Assembly (NCBI GenBank): GCA_001803165.1
Contig: MHAZ01000021.1
Coordinates: forward strand, 558,001-622,000
Length of the DNA stretch: 64,000 bases
Direction: 5' to 3'
DNA from: Stygiobacter sp. RIFOXYC2_FULL_38_25
GTDB taxonomy: Bacteria > Bacteroidota > Ignavibacteria > Ignavibacteriales > Melioribacteraceae
Below, piece by piece: positions 52,216 through 60,724 of this stretch. The position numbers were made by a program, and so were the translations under genes. The notes beneath the pieces are model-generated. The model saw only the letters and a program-made list of their open reading frames with translations. It was not told the DNA's origin and ran no database searches. Numbering within the stretch: position 1 is the first letter of the stretch; every line of letters starts with the position of its first letter.

Positions 52216-53437
52216 ACTGTAAAATTCTCCTTTCTCCGGTAAGGTTTCTGTATTCATCTAGTTCCTGAGAAACTTCAACTGTGCCTATATATTCATTTGC
52301 CGAATTTCTTACTGCGTAATAAGCAATATGGATAAATTTGCCACGCATGTTTATCCAGAATTTTGCGGAGTCTTGTTTCCCGCTTTTAAAATCATCTACA
52401 ATTTGATTTACAATGTGAACACTAGAAGGAGGGTGACAAAACTGAACTTGCCTTCCAAGCACGGCCTTAGGTCTGGCAAATATTCTGCTCTTTCCGTTTG
52501 AGAAAAATCTCACTTTATCATCTTTATCAACAAAAGTAATATCAACCGGAAGAGTGTTTATCACCGATTCCAATTCTTCTCTGGTAAAAGATCCTGTTTC
52601 AAATCGAATTCTTTCTGAAGAATCTACAGACGCAGATTCTCCTTCCGCAAAAGCCGGCTTCCACTTTGTTTCCGGATAGCATAAACAATATCCAAAATCT
52701 TCACTTTGCTTTAGAATTTCATACCAATCGATTTCTGTAAATGTATCCATGCACATCGGGAATAAAATATTTTCCTCTTTATAAATCATCTCTTCAATAG
52801 CTTTAATCGTTGGATTGAACATCATATCAACAAAATCCAAATAGCTTTGCACGTTAACATTTACCGCATCGTCAAAGAGTGAAAAGGAAGATTTGAGAAA
52901 TGAGCGGGTTTCATCATGCTTTCCCCACATTACCATGGGCGGACCGGTGATGTTATATTTTTCCATATAAGGAAAAACCAGATTTTCTTTTCGTAAATAA
53001 TGTTTCTCAATGTCCATTAATGAATTGAACAATCCTCTTGTTTTGAATATCAAATCATCAGCCGATTCACTTTCCAATCTAGTAGATGCTTCTGCAAACA
53101 AATGCTTTATCTGGTGAATAAGCTTTTCAAGCTCTTTATTCTCGCACTTAAAAACATCCACCGGATGACCTTCGGGAACTTGCTTTGCATGTGTTGTATC
53201 AAGACTCCCTTTCAATGCTTCGGAATGTAGATCGCAGAACTTCAAAATTTCATCTCGTTCAAGGCCATCTTTAATTAATTCCTCTTCTGCCTGAACTACT
53301 TCGCCATAAGGAACGCTTCCCATAGCTTCTTTTAGTTTATCACTTGTTTCTTGAACATTCTTTCCATTATGAAGCTCAAGAATTAGTTTCTTTAATTCAT
53401 TGACTCTATTTCGACTGTTGTTAATTAATTCACTCAT
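52205..53437 (-). CDS. DUF438-hemerythrin-PAS protein
   Basis: 410 residues. A DUF438 domain at about 1-85 (ILELHNGKNVQETSDKLKEAMGSV) is followed by a hemerythrin-like four-helix domain at about 90-240, with conserved His and Glu (GHPVDVFKCENKELEKLIHQI, KHYLRKENLVFPYMEKY, WGKHDETR, KEENILFPMC). A PAS domain at about 290-400 follows, starting EELESVINTLPVDITFVDKDDKV, with FCHPPSSV. Such proteins are thought to bind and respond to NO or oxygen through a di-iron site. It is the second gene of the leftward operon, 11 bases after the ferredoxin gene. Confidence 0.9.
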   Translation of the reverse strand: MSELINNSRNRVNELKKLILELHNGKNVQETSDKLKEAMGSVPYGEVVQAEEELIKDGLERDEILKFCDLHSEALKGSLDTTHAKQVPEGHPVDVFKCENKELEKLIHQIKHLFAEASTRLESESADDLIFKTRGLFNSLMDIEKHYLRKENLVFPYMEKYNITGPPMVMWGKHDETRSFLKSSFSLFDDAVNVNVQSYLDFVDMMFNPTIKAIEEMIYKEENILFPMCMDTFTEIDWYEILKQSEDFGYCLCYPETKWKPAFAEGESASVDSSERIRFETGSFTREELESVINTLPVDITFVDKDDKVRFFSNGKSRIFARPKAVLGRQVQFCHPPSSVHIVNQIVDDFKSGKQDSAKFWINMRGKFIHIAYYAVRNSANEYIGTVEVSQELDEYRNLTGERRILQYDN

Positions 53438-53448
53438 CGCTTACCTTT

Positions 53449-54282
53449 CTATAACTCAACTGTTTGTAAAATTTCGCCTTGAACACCAATTACAACAACA
53501 GTAATTGGTACTTCGCGGGTTGCATGTTCAACGGCTTGTTTAGCCATTTGAGCTAATCCGCTGCAACAGGGAACTTGCATAATAACAACAGTCATAGATT
53601 TAATATTTGCATCATTCACCATTGTGATAAGTTTATCAAGATATACCTGTTTATTGGAGTCCAATTTTGGACAGGCAATTGCAACAGATTTTCCCTTCAT
53701 AAAATCTTTATGAAAATCTCCATAAGAAAACGCGCAGCAATCGGCAGCTAAAAGCAAATCGGAATTTCTATAATAAGCTGCTGTTGGTGAAACAAGATGC
53801 ATTTGTACCGGCCATTGAGTTAGATGCGACTGGCGTTGTCCTTCTTCTTTAGTTTCCTCAGTTTCAAAAGTCTGCTCTTGAGAGCCGGAACATCCGCAAG
53901 AAGAAGGTTCTTCTTTTGCAACTTCTTCAAGAACCGGAATTACAATTCCGTTATCATTCAAATAATCAATTGCTTGAGTTAAATACTCAAACTCTTTGTG
54001 ATCGCGCAGATGCTTCAAGTGAGCTTTGATAACATTTGGTCCACCCTTAACTATATAGTCCATAACTTTTCTTTCATCATAAGGTTCGGCTTCGCGCTCA
54101 ACAATCGTAAGCGCACCCGTTGGGCAATGTCCTAAACAGGCACCAAGTCCGTCGCAAAATAAATCACTTATTAAACGGGCTTTCCCATCAATTATTTGTA
54201 AAGCCCCCTCGTGGCATTCAGGCACACACGCACCGCAGCCATCACATTTATCTTCTTCAATTTGTATGATTTTTCTAAGCAT
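53449..54282 (-). CDS. Ferredoxin-like iron-sulfur protein
   Basis: 277 residues. Two [4Fe-4S] motifs at the N-terminus, CDGCGACVPECHEG (13-26) and CDGLGACLGHCPTG (about 43-56), where the first Cys pair of the second cluster is spaced differently from the standard form. The rest (from about 60) has a Cys-rich segment SSCGCSGS and a conserved CCSGLAQM motif near the C-terminus. It is first in the leftward operon that starts opposite nrf. The role is inferred to be electron transfer to NO or nitrite related reactions. Confidence 0.85.
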   Translation of the reverse strand: MLRKIIQIEEDKCDGCGACVPECHEGALQIIDGKARLISDLFCDGLGACLGHCPTGALTIVEREAEPYDERKVMDYIVKGGPNVIKAHLKHLRDHKEFEYLTQAIDYLNDNGIVIPVLEEVAKEEPSSCGCSGSQEQTFETEETKEEGQRQSHLTQWPVQMHLVSPTAAYYRNSDLLLAADCCAFSYGDFHKDFMKGKSVAIACPKLDSNKQVYLDKLITMVNDANIKSMTVVIMQVPCCSGLAQMAKQAVEHATREVPITVVVIGVQGEILQTVEL

Positions 54283-54298
54283 TATACTTTCCTTTATT

Positions 54299-54320
54299 AA
54301 GAAGAATTTTTATTCTGATT
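54299..54320. promoter_or_regulatory. 22-bp dyad, copy 1 (leftward operon)
   Basis: Read on the minus strand: AATCAGAA then six or seven A/T-rich bases then TTCTTCTT. It matches 15 of 22 bases of the copy at 54414, with a full left half AATCAG and a weaker right half. It ends 17 bases before the ferredoxin ATG, where a repressor would block initiation. Confidence 0.5.
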
Positions 54321-54382
54321 AAAGATATGCGTTTTTCATTTGTAAAGCAATAAAAATATCTTAACCAGATAAAATTTTCCGT

Positions 54383-54411
54383 TTGACAAAGGAACCAAAG
54401 CTTAGTAAATT
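54383..54411 (+). promoter_or_regulatory. Promoter of the nrf operon
   Basis: TTGACA (54383-54388), a 17-base spacer and TAAATT (54406-54411). The start of transcription would fall near 54418, inside the dyad at 54414-54435. A protein bound there would block transcription. Confidence 0.65.
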
Positions 54412-54413
54412 TT

Positions 54414-54435
54414 AATCAGAAATATTAATCTGATT
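54414..54435. promoter_or_regulatory. 22-bp dyad, copy 2 (nrf operator)
   Basis: AATCAGA-AATATTAA-TCTGATT has perfect seven-base arms. It begins three bases after the -10 box and ends 19 bases before the ATG of the first nrf gene. The position suits a repressor. The Rrf2 protein encoded at 50523 is the nearest candidate, but its binding sequence is not known. Confidence 0.65.
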
Positions 54436-54454
54436 TATAAATTGAAAGAAATTT

Positions 54455-55564
54455 ATGGACAAGAAAAAGAAAATAGCTAAGAATACTGATAAGCCGATTC
54501 AGAAAATCCGGTTCATTGTTCAAACCATATTTGCTTTGCTTTGCATTTGGATAGGAATAGAATTTTCTCAGTTTGTTGCTTACTTAGAATCAAACGGCGC
54601 GGCAGAGTTTAGCGCAAGACCACCCGGAGTGGAAGGATTTCTCCCGATAAGTGCGATGATGAGTGTCTATTATTTTTTTGTCAGCGGGAATATTCACCCG
54701 GTTCATCCGGCGGGATTTTTTATTTTCTTAGCTATTATAGGAATGTCCCTCGTGTTTGGAAAATCTTTTTGCAGCTGGATGTGTCCGGTTGGGTTTCTCT
54801 CTGAGCTCATTGGTGATTTTGGCGAACAACTTCATAAAAAAATATTCAAGCGTAGAATCAAAATTTGGAAGTATCTGGATTATGCTCTTCGTTCAATTAA
54901 ATATTTATTGCTCTTCTTCTTCGCATTCTCAGTGTTCTCTATGAGCAGTTTAGCTCTGGAATATTTTCTTGGAGACACGTATAACATTATGTCCGATGTT
55001 AAGATGTGGTATTTCTTCGCTGAGATTTCCCGCTTCTCCTTAATTGTAATTGGGATACTATTTTTATTTTCGATTATCTATAGAAATTTTTGGTGCCGCT
55101 ACTTATGCCCTTACGGAGCGCTGCTTGGAATAACCGGTTTATTAAGTCCTGCAAAAATTAAACGAAATCCGGTTAGCTGTATTGATTGCGGATTATGCGC
55201 AAAAGCGTGCCCATCATTTATTAAAGTAGATAAGGTAATTACAGTGCGCTCTGATGAATGCACAAGTTGCTTAAATTGTATTGATGTCTGTCCGGTTAAA
55301 GACACCCTTGATTTAAAGTTGGTCGGGACTGAGAAGAAAATTGATAAAAAAATTGTTGCCTTTGGAGTGGTTCTTTTGTTTGTTGCAATTACCGGTTTGG
55401 GAATTATGACCGGGAATTGGCAAAACAAAATTCCCGCGAAAGTTTACATCGAATTGCATAAAAGTGTAAACTCAATTGGTCATCCTATGAGTACTTCGGA
55501 TATTGAAAAACTGAATAAAGCCTCAGAGAAAGGAGTGGAGAATGGAACAAAGCCAATCCACTAA
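54455..55564 (+). CDS. NapH-like membrane iron-sulfur quinol oxidase subunit
   Basis: 369 residues with five or so membrane helices. The NapH-type motifs CSWMCPVG and CRYLCPYG lie in the membrane part. A cytoplasmic ferredoxin domain (about 235-290) has CIDCGLCAKACP and CTSCLNCIDVCPV, and a last helix is near 300. NapH-like proteins pass electrons from quinol to periplasmic reductases. Here it is coupled to nrfH and nrfA and may give an extra electron route. It overlaps nrfH by 23 bases. Confidence 0.88.
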   Translation: MDKKKKIAKNTDKPIQKIRFIVQTIFALLCIWIGIEFSQFVAYLESNGAAEFSARPPGVEGFLPISAMMSVYYFFVSGNIHPVHPAGFFIFLAIIGMSLVFGKSFCSWMCPVGFLSELIGDFGEQLHKKIFKRRIKIWKYLDYALRSIKYLLLFFFAFSVFSMSSLALEYFLGDTYNIMSDVKMWYFFAEISRFSLIVIGILFLFSIIYRNFWCRYLCPYGALLGITGLLSPAKIKRNPVSCIDCGLCAKACPSFIKVDKVITVRSDECTSCLNCIDVCPVKDTLDLKLVGTEKKIDKKIVAFGVVLLFVAITGLGIMTGNWQNKIPAKVYIELHKSVNSIGHPMSTSDIEKLNKASEKGVENGTKPIH

Positions 55565-56168
55565 CGCGAGTATCCTAAGAAAAATTTTAATGAGACTTAT
55601 CCCGCCGGACAAATGGAAAATGCCGGTAATCATTTTGCTTGGAATCTTTTTTGGATTGGGCTTTTATGTAATATATATATCAAATGCCGCATCATACCTA
55701 TCGGACGATCCCAAGACTTGCGTTAACTGCCACGTTATGTATCCGCAATATGCAACTTGGGAAAGAGGAAGCCACGGGCGGGTTGCTACATGCAATGATT
55801 GCCACGTACCACAAGATAATTTTATAAACAAGTATTTGTTCAAAGCTAATGATGGTTTACGCCATGCAACTTATTTTACAATGCGCTGGGAGCCGCAGGT
55901 AATTCAAATAAAGGAAGCCGGTAAAAATGCTGTACAAGAAAACTGCATTCGCTGCCACACAAATTTAGTTCATCCAATAGGTCTTCGAGCGATCAACAAC
56001 AAGAATGTACAAGACCAAACAGAAAAATTTTGCTGGGATTGTCACCGCGAAACGCCGCATGGAAGGATTCACAGTTTATCATCAACGCCATATGCAAATG
56101 TTCCGCAGCTAAAACCTGTCGTTCCGGAATGGCTGGAAAAGTTTACTCACCAAGAGAATAAGAATTAA
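55542..56168 (+). CDS. nrfH: Cytochrome c nitrite reductase small subunit NrfH
   Basis: 208 residues from ATG at 55542, RBS GGAGTGGAG. A membrane anchor (about 26-43, MPVIILLGIFFGLGFYVIYI) is followed by four haem-c motifs: CVNCH, CNDCH, CIRCH and CWDCH. NrfH carries electrons from menaquinol to NrfA. The C-terminal tail after the fourth haem is a little longer than in some relatives. Confidence 0.94.
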   Translation: MEQSQSTNASILRKILMRLIPPDKWKMPVIILLGIFFGLGFYVIYISNAASYLSDDPKTCVNCHVMYPQYATWERGSHGRVATCNDCHVPQDNFINKYLFKANDGLRHATYFTMRWEPQVIQIKEAGKNAVQENCIRCHTNLVHPIGLRAINNKNVQDQTEKFCWDCHRETPHGRIHSLSSTPYANVPQLKPVVPEWLEKFTHQENKN

Positions 56169-56182
56169 AGAGAGGCATTAAA

Positions 56183-57667
56183 ATGAAATCAATTCAAGAA
56201 ATGATTAAAGAGAAACCGCTGCTTGGCTGGGTTTTGTTTGGTGTAACCGTAGTCGTGGTTTTCTTACTTGGGTTGCTGGCATCATCAATTGTAGAAAGAA
56301 GAAACGAATCGTTTACACTTCAGCAAGTAAAACCAATTGCAGATTGGGAACCACGCAATGAAGTATGGGGAGAAAATTATCCCCGTGAATATGAAAGCTA
56401 TATGAAAATGGCTGATACAACATTTGCCAGCAAATACGCCGGTTCAGCAAAAAGAGATTATTTACAAGACTCTCCTGAGCTTGTAGTGATGTGGGCGGGC
56501 TACGCGTTTTCAAAAGAATATAATGCGCCGCGTGGACATTCGTATGCAGTAAAAGATATAAGAAACATTTTACGTACCGGTGGAAACAAAGTAAGTCCGC
56601 AGCCGGCAACTTGCTGGAGTTGCAAAAGTCCCGACGTGCCGAGAATGATGGAAAAAATGGGAGTCGCGAATTTTTACAAAGCTAAGTGGAAAGACCTTGG
56701 GCAAGAAATTGTAAATCCAATCGGCTGCCAGGATTGCCACGATCCCAAAACAATGGATTTAAGAATTACACGACCTGCTTTGATTGAAGCAATGCAGAGA
56801 AAAGGAAAAGACATAAAAAATTTTTCGCACAACGAAATGCGTTCTCTCGTTTGCGGACAATGCCATGTTGAATACTATTTTAAAGGGGAAGGAAAATATT
56901 TAACATTTCCTTGGGATAAAGGATTTAGCGTAGAAAAGATGGAAGAATATTATGATGAAGCAAACTTTAAGGATTGGGAACATGCATTGAGTAAAGCCCC
57001 GATGTTAAAAGCTCAACATCCAGATTATGAATTATTCTCGATGGGAGTTCATGCAGACCGCGGAGTTTCCTGCGCAGATTGCCACATGCCTTACAAAACA
57101 GAAGGAGGGGTTAAATTTACAGACCATCATATTCAAAGCCCTCTTAATAATATTGAAAACAGCTGCCAGGTTTGTCATAGAGAAAAAGCAGAAAAGCTTA
57201 TTCAAAATGTTAATGATAGACAAGACAAAGTAAAAGAACTGTTGAAGTTAGCAGAGAAGGCCCTGGCTGCTGCGCATTTAGAAGCGAAAATCGCCTGGGA
57301 TAACAAAGCTACCCAAGAAGAAATGGCTATAGTTTTAAAACTGCTTCGTCAGTCTCAATGGAGATGGGATTGGGTAGCGGCATCCAATGGTGTTGGATTC
57401 CACGCGCCCGTTGAAGCTCTGAGAGTTTTGGGCACAGCGGTTCAAAAAGCGGAAGAAGCGAGAAAAGAGGTAGCGCTTGTTCTTGTAAGGCATGGAGTAA
57501 AATATCCGGTTGCATTACCCGATTACAGCACAAAAGAAAAAGCGCAAAAAGTAATTGGTTTGAATATGCAAGAACTCCGCGCAGATAAAGCAGACTTCTT
57601 GAAAACAACAGTAATTGAGTGGGATAAACAAGCTAAAGAAAGACAAGGTACATTACAGAAATATTAA
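56183..57667 (+). CDS. nrfA: Ammonia-forming cytochrome c nitrite reductase NrfA
   Basis: 494 residues. A signal/anchor (about 17-35) is followed by five haem-c sites. The catalytic one is CWSCK (Cys144, Lys148), the NrfA hallmark in which Lys is the haem ligand. Others are CQDCH, CGQCH, CADCH and CQVCH. The segments GHSYAVKDI and KFTDHHIQSPLNN carry active-site His residues. It reduces nitrite (and NO) to ammonium in the periplasm with six electrons. Confidence 0.97.
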   Translation: MKSIQEMIKEKPLLGWVLFGVTVVVVFLLGLLASSIVERRNESFTLQQVKPIADWEPRNEVWGENYPREYESYMKMADTTFASKYAGSAKRDYLQDSPELVVMWAGYAFSKEYNAPRGHSYAVKDIRNILRTGGNKVSPQPATCWSCKSPDVPRMMEKMGVANFYKAKWKDLGQEIVNPIGCQDCHDPKTMDLRITRPALIEAMQRKGKDIKNFSHNEMRSLVCGQCHVEYYFKGEGKYLTFPWDKGFSVEKMEEYYDEANFKDWEHALSKAPMLKAQHPDYELFSMGVHADRGVSCADCHMPYKTEGGVKFTDHHIQSPLNNIENSCQVCHREKAEKLIQNVNDRQDKVKELLKLAEKALAAAHLEAKIAWDNKATQEEMAIVLKLLRQSQWRWDWVAASNGVGFHAPVEALRVLGTAVQKAEEARKEVALVLVRHGVKYPVALPDYSTKEKAQKVIGLNMQELRADKADFLKTTVIEWDKQAKERQGTLQKY

Positions 57668-57700
57668 AATTCTAAGCTGACCATAGATCAGTCGTAATAT

Positions 57701-57731
57701 GAGAGGTTGTTTATAGGAACAACCTCTTTTC
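57701..57731 (+). terminator. Rho-independent terminator after nrfA
   Basis: GAGGTTGTT (57703-57711) and its partner GAACAACCTC form a nine to ten pair stem with a TATAG loop, followed by TTTT. It lies 34 bases after the nrfA stop codon, ending the nrf operon. Confidence 0.8.
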
Positions 57732-57948
57732 ATATCTACTTACTATTCAAAAAATAATCGCCGTCAGAAGACTTAGAAACAAATTACCTTGATTAGAAAA
57801 AAATATTCCCTTAATTTTTATTGTTGTTAATACATGTATGGCTTTAGCCGTTAAACTGTAAACTAAAAAGAAACTTATTAATGCAAAATAAATTCTCGCC
57901 CCATCAGTCTTTCCCTTTACCTAATCCCAAAACCAGGAGATAATTTAC

Positions 57949-58461
57949 TTGGCAAGCAACCAACAACAAAATGCAGGTTTAAAAATTTCATATCCGGTAG
58001 ATACCATAACTGTGAGCGATGAAGGATACAGTAAAGTAAGAAGTATTTCAAAGCAGACAGAGCATAGAGAAAAAGCCAATCCAAAGAAATTACATAGATT
58101 ATTAGTTGTTGAAGATGATGAAATCACACAAGAAGTTCTGGGCTTGTTTCTTCAAGATATATATGATATAGATTATGCTTCTTCAGCCAATGAAGCCATT
58201 GAGTTGGTTAGAGCGAATGATTACATGGCTGTCCTGATGGATATAAATCTTGGCAGAGGTAAAAGCGGGCTATTTGTTACTAACGAAATAAGAAATATGA
58301 AGGGTAAAGAGCGCTTGCCGATCATTGCACAAACTGCGTTTGCAATGGGGGGCGACAAAGAGGAATTTCTCGAAGCCGGATGCGATTATTATTTATCGAA
58401 GCCATTTACCAAAACTGAATTGAGAGATGTTCTTTCTGAAATTAAAGAAAAACATAAGTAA
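57949..58461 (+). CDS. Single-domain response regulator with N-terminal extension
   Basis: 170 residues from a TTG start at 57949, with AGGAG 10 bases before. Residues 1-48 are a polar extension (TITVSDEGYSKVRSISKQTEHREK). The receiver domain (about 49-168) has LLVVEDDEI, phospho-acceptor Asp98 in AVLMDINLGRG and YLSKPFTK. No output domain is attached. A partner kinase may be the PAS kinase at 44368 or elsewhere. It stands alone between nrf and a DinB gene. Confidence 0.88.
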   Translation: MASNQQQNAGLKISYPVDTITVSDEGYSKVRSISKQTEHREKANPKKLHRLLVVEDDEITQEVLGLFLQDIYDIDYASSANEAIELVRANDYMAVLMDINLGRGKSGLFVTNEIRNMKGKERLPIIAQTAFAMGGDKEEFLEAGCDYYLSKPFTKTELRDVLSEIKEKHK

Positions 58462-58529
58462 ACTAAGTAGTGCTTCACCAGCCGGCAAACAGCCGTGCAC
58501 TTTATTTACAATACAGATAGAAGAATGAT

Positions 58530-59012
58530 ATGAATCCGGTAATAGAAAAATTAATAAAGGAACTTGATAAAGCTGTTAATAGCGATCCTTGGTATGGTGC
58601 ATCTCTAAAGTCTATTATTCGAGATATTACTTACAAGCAGGCGGCTACCAGACACGATGCTAATATTCATACTATTGCAGAAATAGTTCTGCATATATGC
58701 GCGTGGATAGAAGAAGTTTCGAGCAGACTGGAAGGAAACGAACCCAGTGACCCAAAACGCGGTGATTGGCCGGAAGCAGATAATCTAAACGAAACGAGCT
58801 GGAAAAAAATAGTTGAGGATATCTTTGCAGCTCACGAAACATTGATAGAACAAGTAAAAAATTTTCCATTCGAAAAATTTGAAGAACGAGTTGGTACTGA
58901 ACGAGTGAAAGAACTTGGTACCGGATTTACTTATAGAGAAATGCTGGTTGGAGTTATGGAACACAACATTTATCATGGCGGGCAAATAGTTTTGCTAAAA
59001 AAGCTTGTTTAG
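58530..59012 (+). CDS. DinB-family protein
   Basis: 160 residues. Four-helix bundle with the three metal-binding His expected: ATRHDANIHTIAEIVLHICAWIEE (near 40-60) and the C-terminal GVMEHNIYHGGQIVLLKKL (about 141-159). DinB-like proteins are often thiol transferases or of unknown role. It is 69 bases after the receiver gene. Confidence 0.9.
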   Translation: MNPVIEKLIKELDKAVNSDPWYGASLKSIIRDITYKQAATRHDANIHTIAEIVLHICAWIEEVSSRLEGNEPSDPKRGDWPEADNLNETSWKKIVEDIFAAHETLIEQVKNFPFEKFEERVGTERVKELGTGFTYREMLVGVMEHNIYHGGQIVLLKKLV

Positions 59013-59137
59013 CAAGTAACAAATCCCACTTATAAGAGTCTATTTAATAAGACACAATAAATTTTACTGAGCAACGTTTATTGTATTGTTATTTGAACGC
59101 ATTAGGTTTTAATTCCAAACACAAAACTGGGAGTTGT

Positions 59138-60439
59138 ATGGGTCGTAAACTATTCTTAGCGTTACTCCTCGGGGTAATATTGTTTTCAACAATTAATGCA
59201 CAATCGAACCAAGGTTTAATTAAGGAAGGTGCCCCGAAAATCTTTATTGATTGCGGCTACTGTGATATGAACTATATCAAAGAGCAAATACCAATTGTAA
59301 ACTATGTAAGAGATAGAAAAGACGCTGACGTGCATGTTCTTTCAACATCGCAAAGAACCGGCTCAAACGGCTACGATTATACTTTGTATTTTATTGGGGA
59401 GAATGGTTATGCGGCCGTTAAGGATACTATTAAATACACAACTTTTGGAACAGATTCCGATGATCAAACACGAGAGAAAATGGTTAGAGCGCTAAAACTT
59501 GGTTTGGTAAAGTATGTTTCTAAATCTAAAGTGTCAGACCAAATGAATATTACTTTTAAAGCGCCACAGTCAAATTCTACAACAAATAAAGAAGAAGACC
59601 CTTGGGATTATTGGCTGTTTAGAATAAGCACCAACGGAAGTTTCAACGGAGAAAAAAGTTATAAGTACCTCAGTCTTAACACTTCGGTTTCTGCTAATAG
59701 AACAACTGAAGATTTGAAACTGAATTTTTCTTTGTCGAACAATTATAATCAGAGCAAGTATATATATGATGAAGAGGGAGTAGAAGAATCGTATTTAGAT
59801 ATTAGGAGAAGCCAGTACGCAAATGCTTCTTTGGTAAAGGCAATTGATAATCATTGGTCATGGGGAGTTTGGTTGGGAGCCAGCTCTTCAACATATAGCA
59901 ATATTGACTTTGGTTTTAGCCTCGCTCCGGGAATAGAATACAATATTTTTCCTTACAGTGAATCCAACGAAAAGCAATTAAGATTGGAGTATAAAGTTTC
60001 GGGGTTGCATCATAAATATGTAGAAGAAACTTTCTATTTCAAAAAGAAAGAAAGTTTGTTGGAACACAGCCTGGGCGCAACGCTTTCTCTTATTAGACCA
60101 TGGGGAAGCGCAAGCTTTGGTTCGGAAGTGCGAAATTACTTAGATGATTTTGAAAACTTCAGCTATAATTTTTATACCTCACTTAGTTTAAAATTATTCA
60201 AGGGATTTTCGCTCAGTCTCTTTGCCGATTATTCTAAGTATGGAAAGCAAATAACTCTTCCGTATGTAGGCGCAACAAGAGAAGAAGTTCTGCTAAGACG
60301 TAAACAATTGGAAACTTCATATTATTATTATGCTTATGTAGGAATTTCGTACAGCTTTGGTTCAATTTTTAACAATGCAGTAAATCCACGCTTTGGTAGT
60401 TCTGGTTCCGGCGGAACTACAATTATGATCAGCAACTAA
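59138..60439 (+). CDS. Probable outer-membrane beta-barrel protein
   Basis: 433 residues from ATG at 59138 (MGRKLFLALLLGVILFSTINAQ), with GGGAG before it; an in-frame start at 59081 precedes the signal. The first part (about 25-150) is a globular domain with FIDCGYCDMNYIKEQIPIVNYV and DADVHVLSTS. From about 175 alternating aromatic and polar residues indicate at least ten membrane strands, ending NNAVNPRFGSSGSGGTTIM. No homologue recognised. Confidence 0.65.
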   Translation: MGRKLFLALLLGVILFSTINAQSNQGLIKEGAPKIFIDCGYCDMNYIKEQIPIVNYVRDRKDADVHVLSTSQRTGSNGYDYTLYFIGENGYAAVKDTIKYTTFGTDSDDQTREKMVRALKLGLVKYVSKSKVSDQMNITFKAPQSNSTTNKEEDPWDYWLFRISTNGSFNGEKSYKYLSLNTSVSANRTTEDLKLNFSLSNNYNQSKYIYDEEGVEESYLDIRRSQYANASLVKAIDNHWSWGVWLGASSSTYSNIDFGFSLAPGIEYNIFPYSESNEKQLRLEYKVSGLHHKYVEETFYFKKKESLLEHSLGATLSLIRPWGSASFGSEVRNYLDDFENFSYNFYTSLSLKLFKGFSLSLFADYSKYGKQITLPYVGATREEVLLRRKQLETSYYYYAYVGISYSFGSIFNNAVNPRFGSSGSGGTTIMISN

Positions 60440-60443
60440 TTTT

Positions 60444-60474
60444 TTGTGGCAGGCGCTTAAAACACCTGCCACAA
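60444..60474. terminator. Hairpin, possible terminator
   Basis: TTGTGGCAGG (60444-60453) pairs with CCTGCCACAA (60465-60474), ten bases per arm and an 11-base loop. The downstream sequence TATTTATTTAT is not a strong T run, but upstream T residues (TTTTT) would serve the opposite strand. It follows the beta-barrel gene by four bases. Confidence 0.6.
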
Positions 60475-60647
60475 TATTTATTTATCAGCATTTTCCATTC
60501 AAGCAAGTTGAACTTCGCAGTACAAATAGTCTAAACTTCAGTTATTATTCTAATAATTCCTCTTATTATTCTGATAAATCAAAACGTCCAACAGTATAAG
60601 TAAAACCAATTATTTGTTAGAAAGGCGCCGTTTTTAATGAGTTCAGG

Positions 60648-60663
60648 TGGTATGATTTATGCA
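60648..60663 (+). promoter_or_regulatory. Possible sigma-54 promoter upstream of GH16/CotH genes
   Basis: TGGTATGATTTATGCA has TGG at -25 to -23, GC at -13/-12 with correct 12-base spacing between -24 G and -12 C. The -24 box matches TGGYAYR; the -12 box has A for the first T of TTGCA. Transcription would start near 60674, about 50 bases before the GH16 ATG. Weaker than the one at 41301. Confidence 0.4.
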
Positions 60664-60724
60664 CGTTCCATTTTTTTGCAGTAGAATACAAATTATCAAT
60701 TAAGTTATAGCAGCAGGAGTTTTA

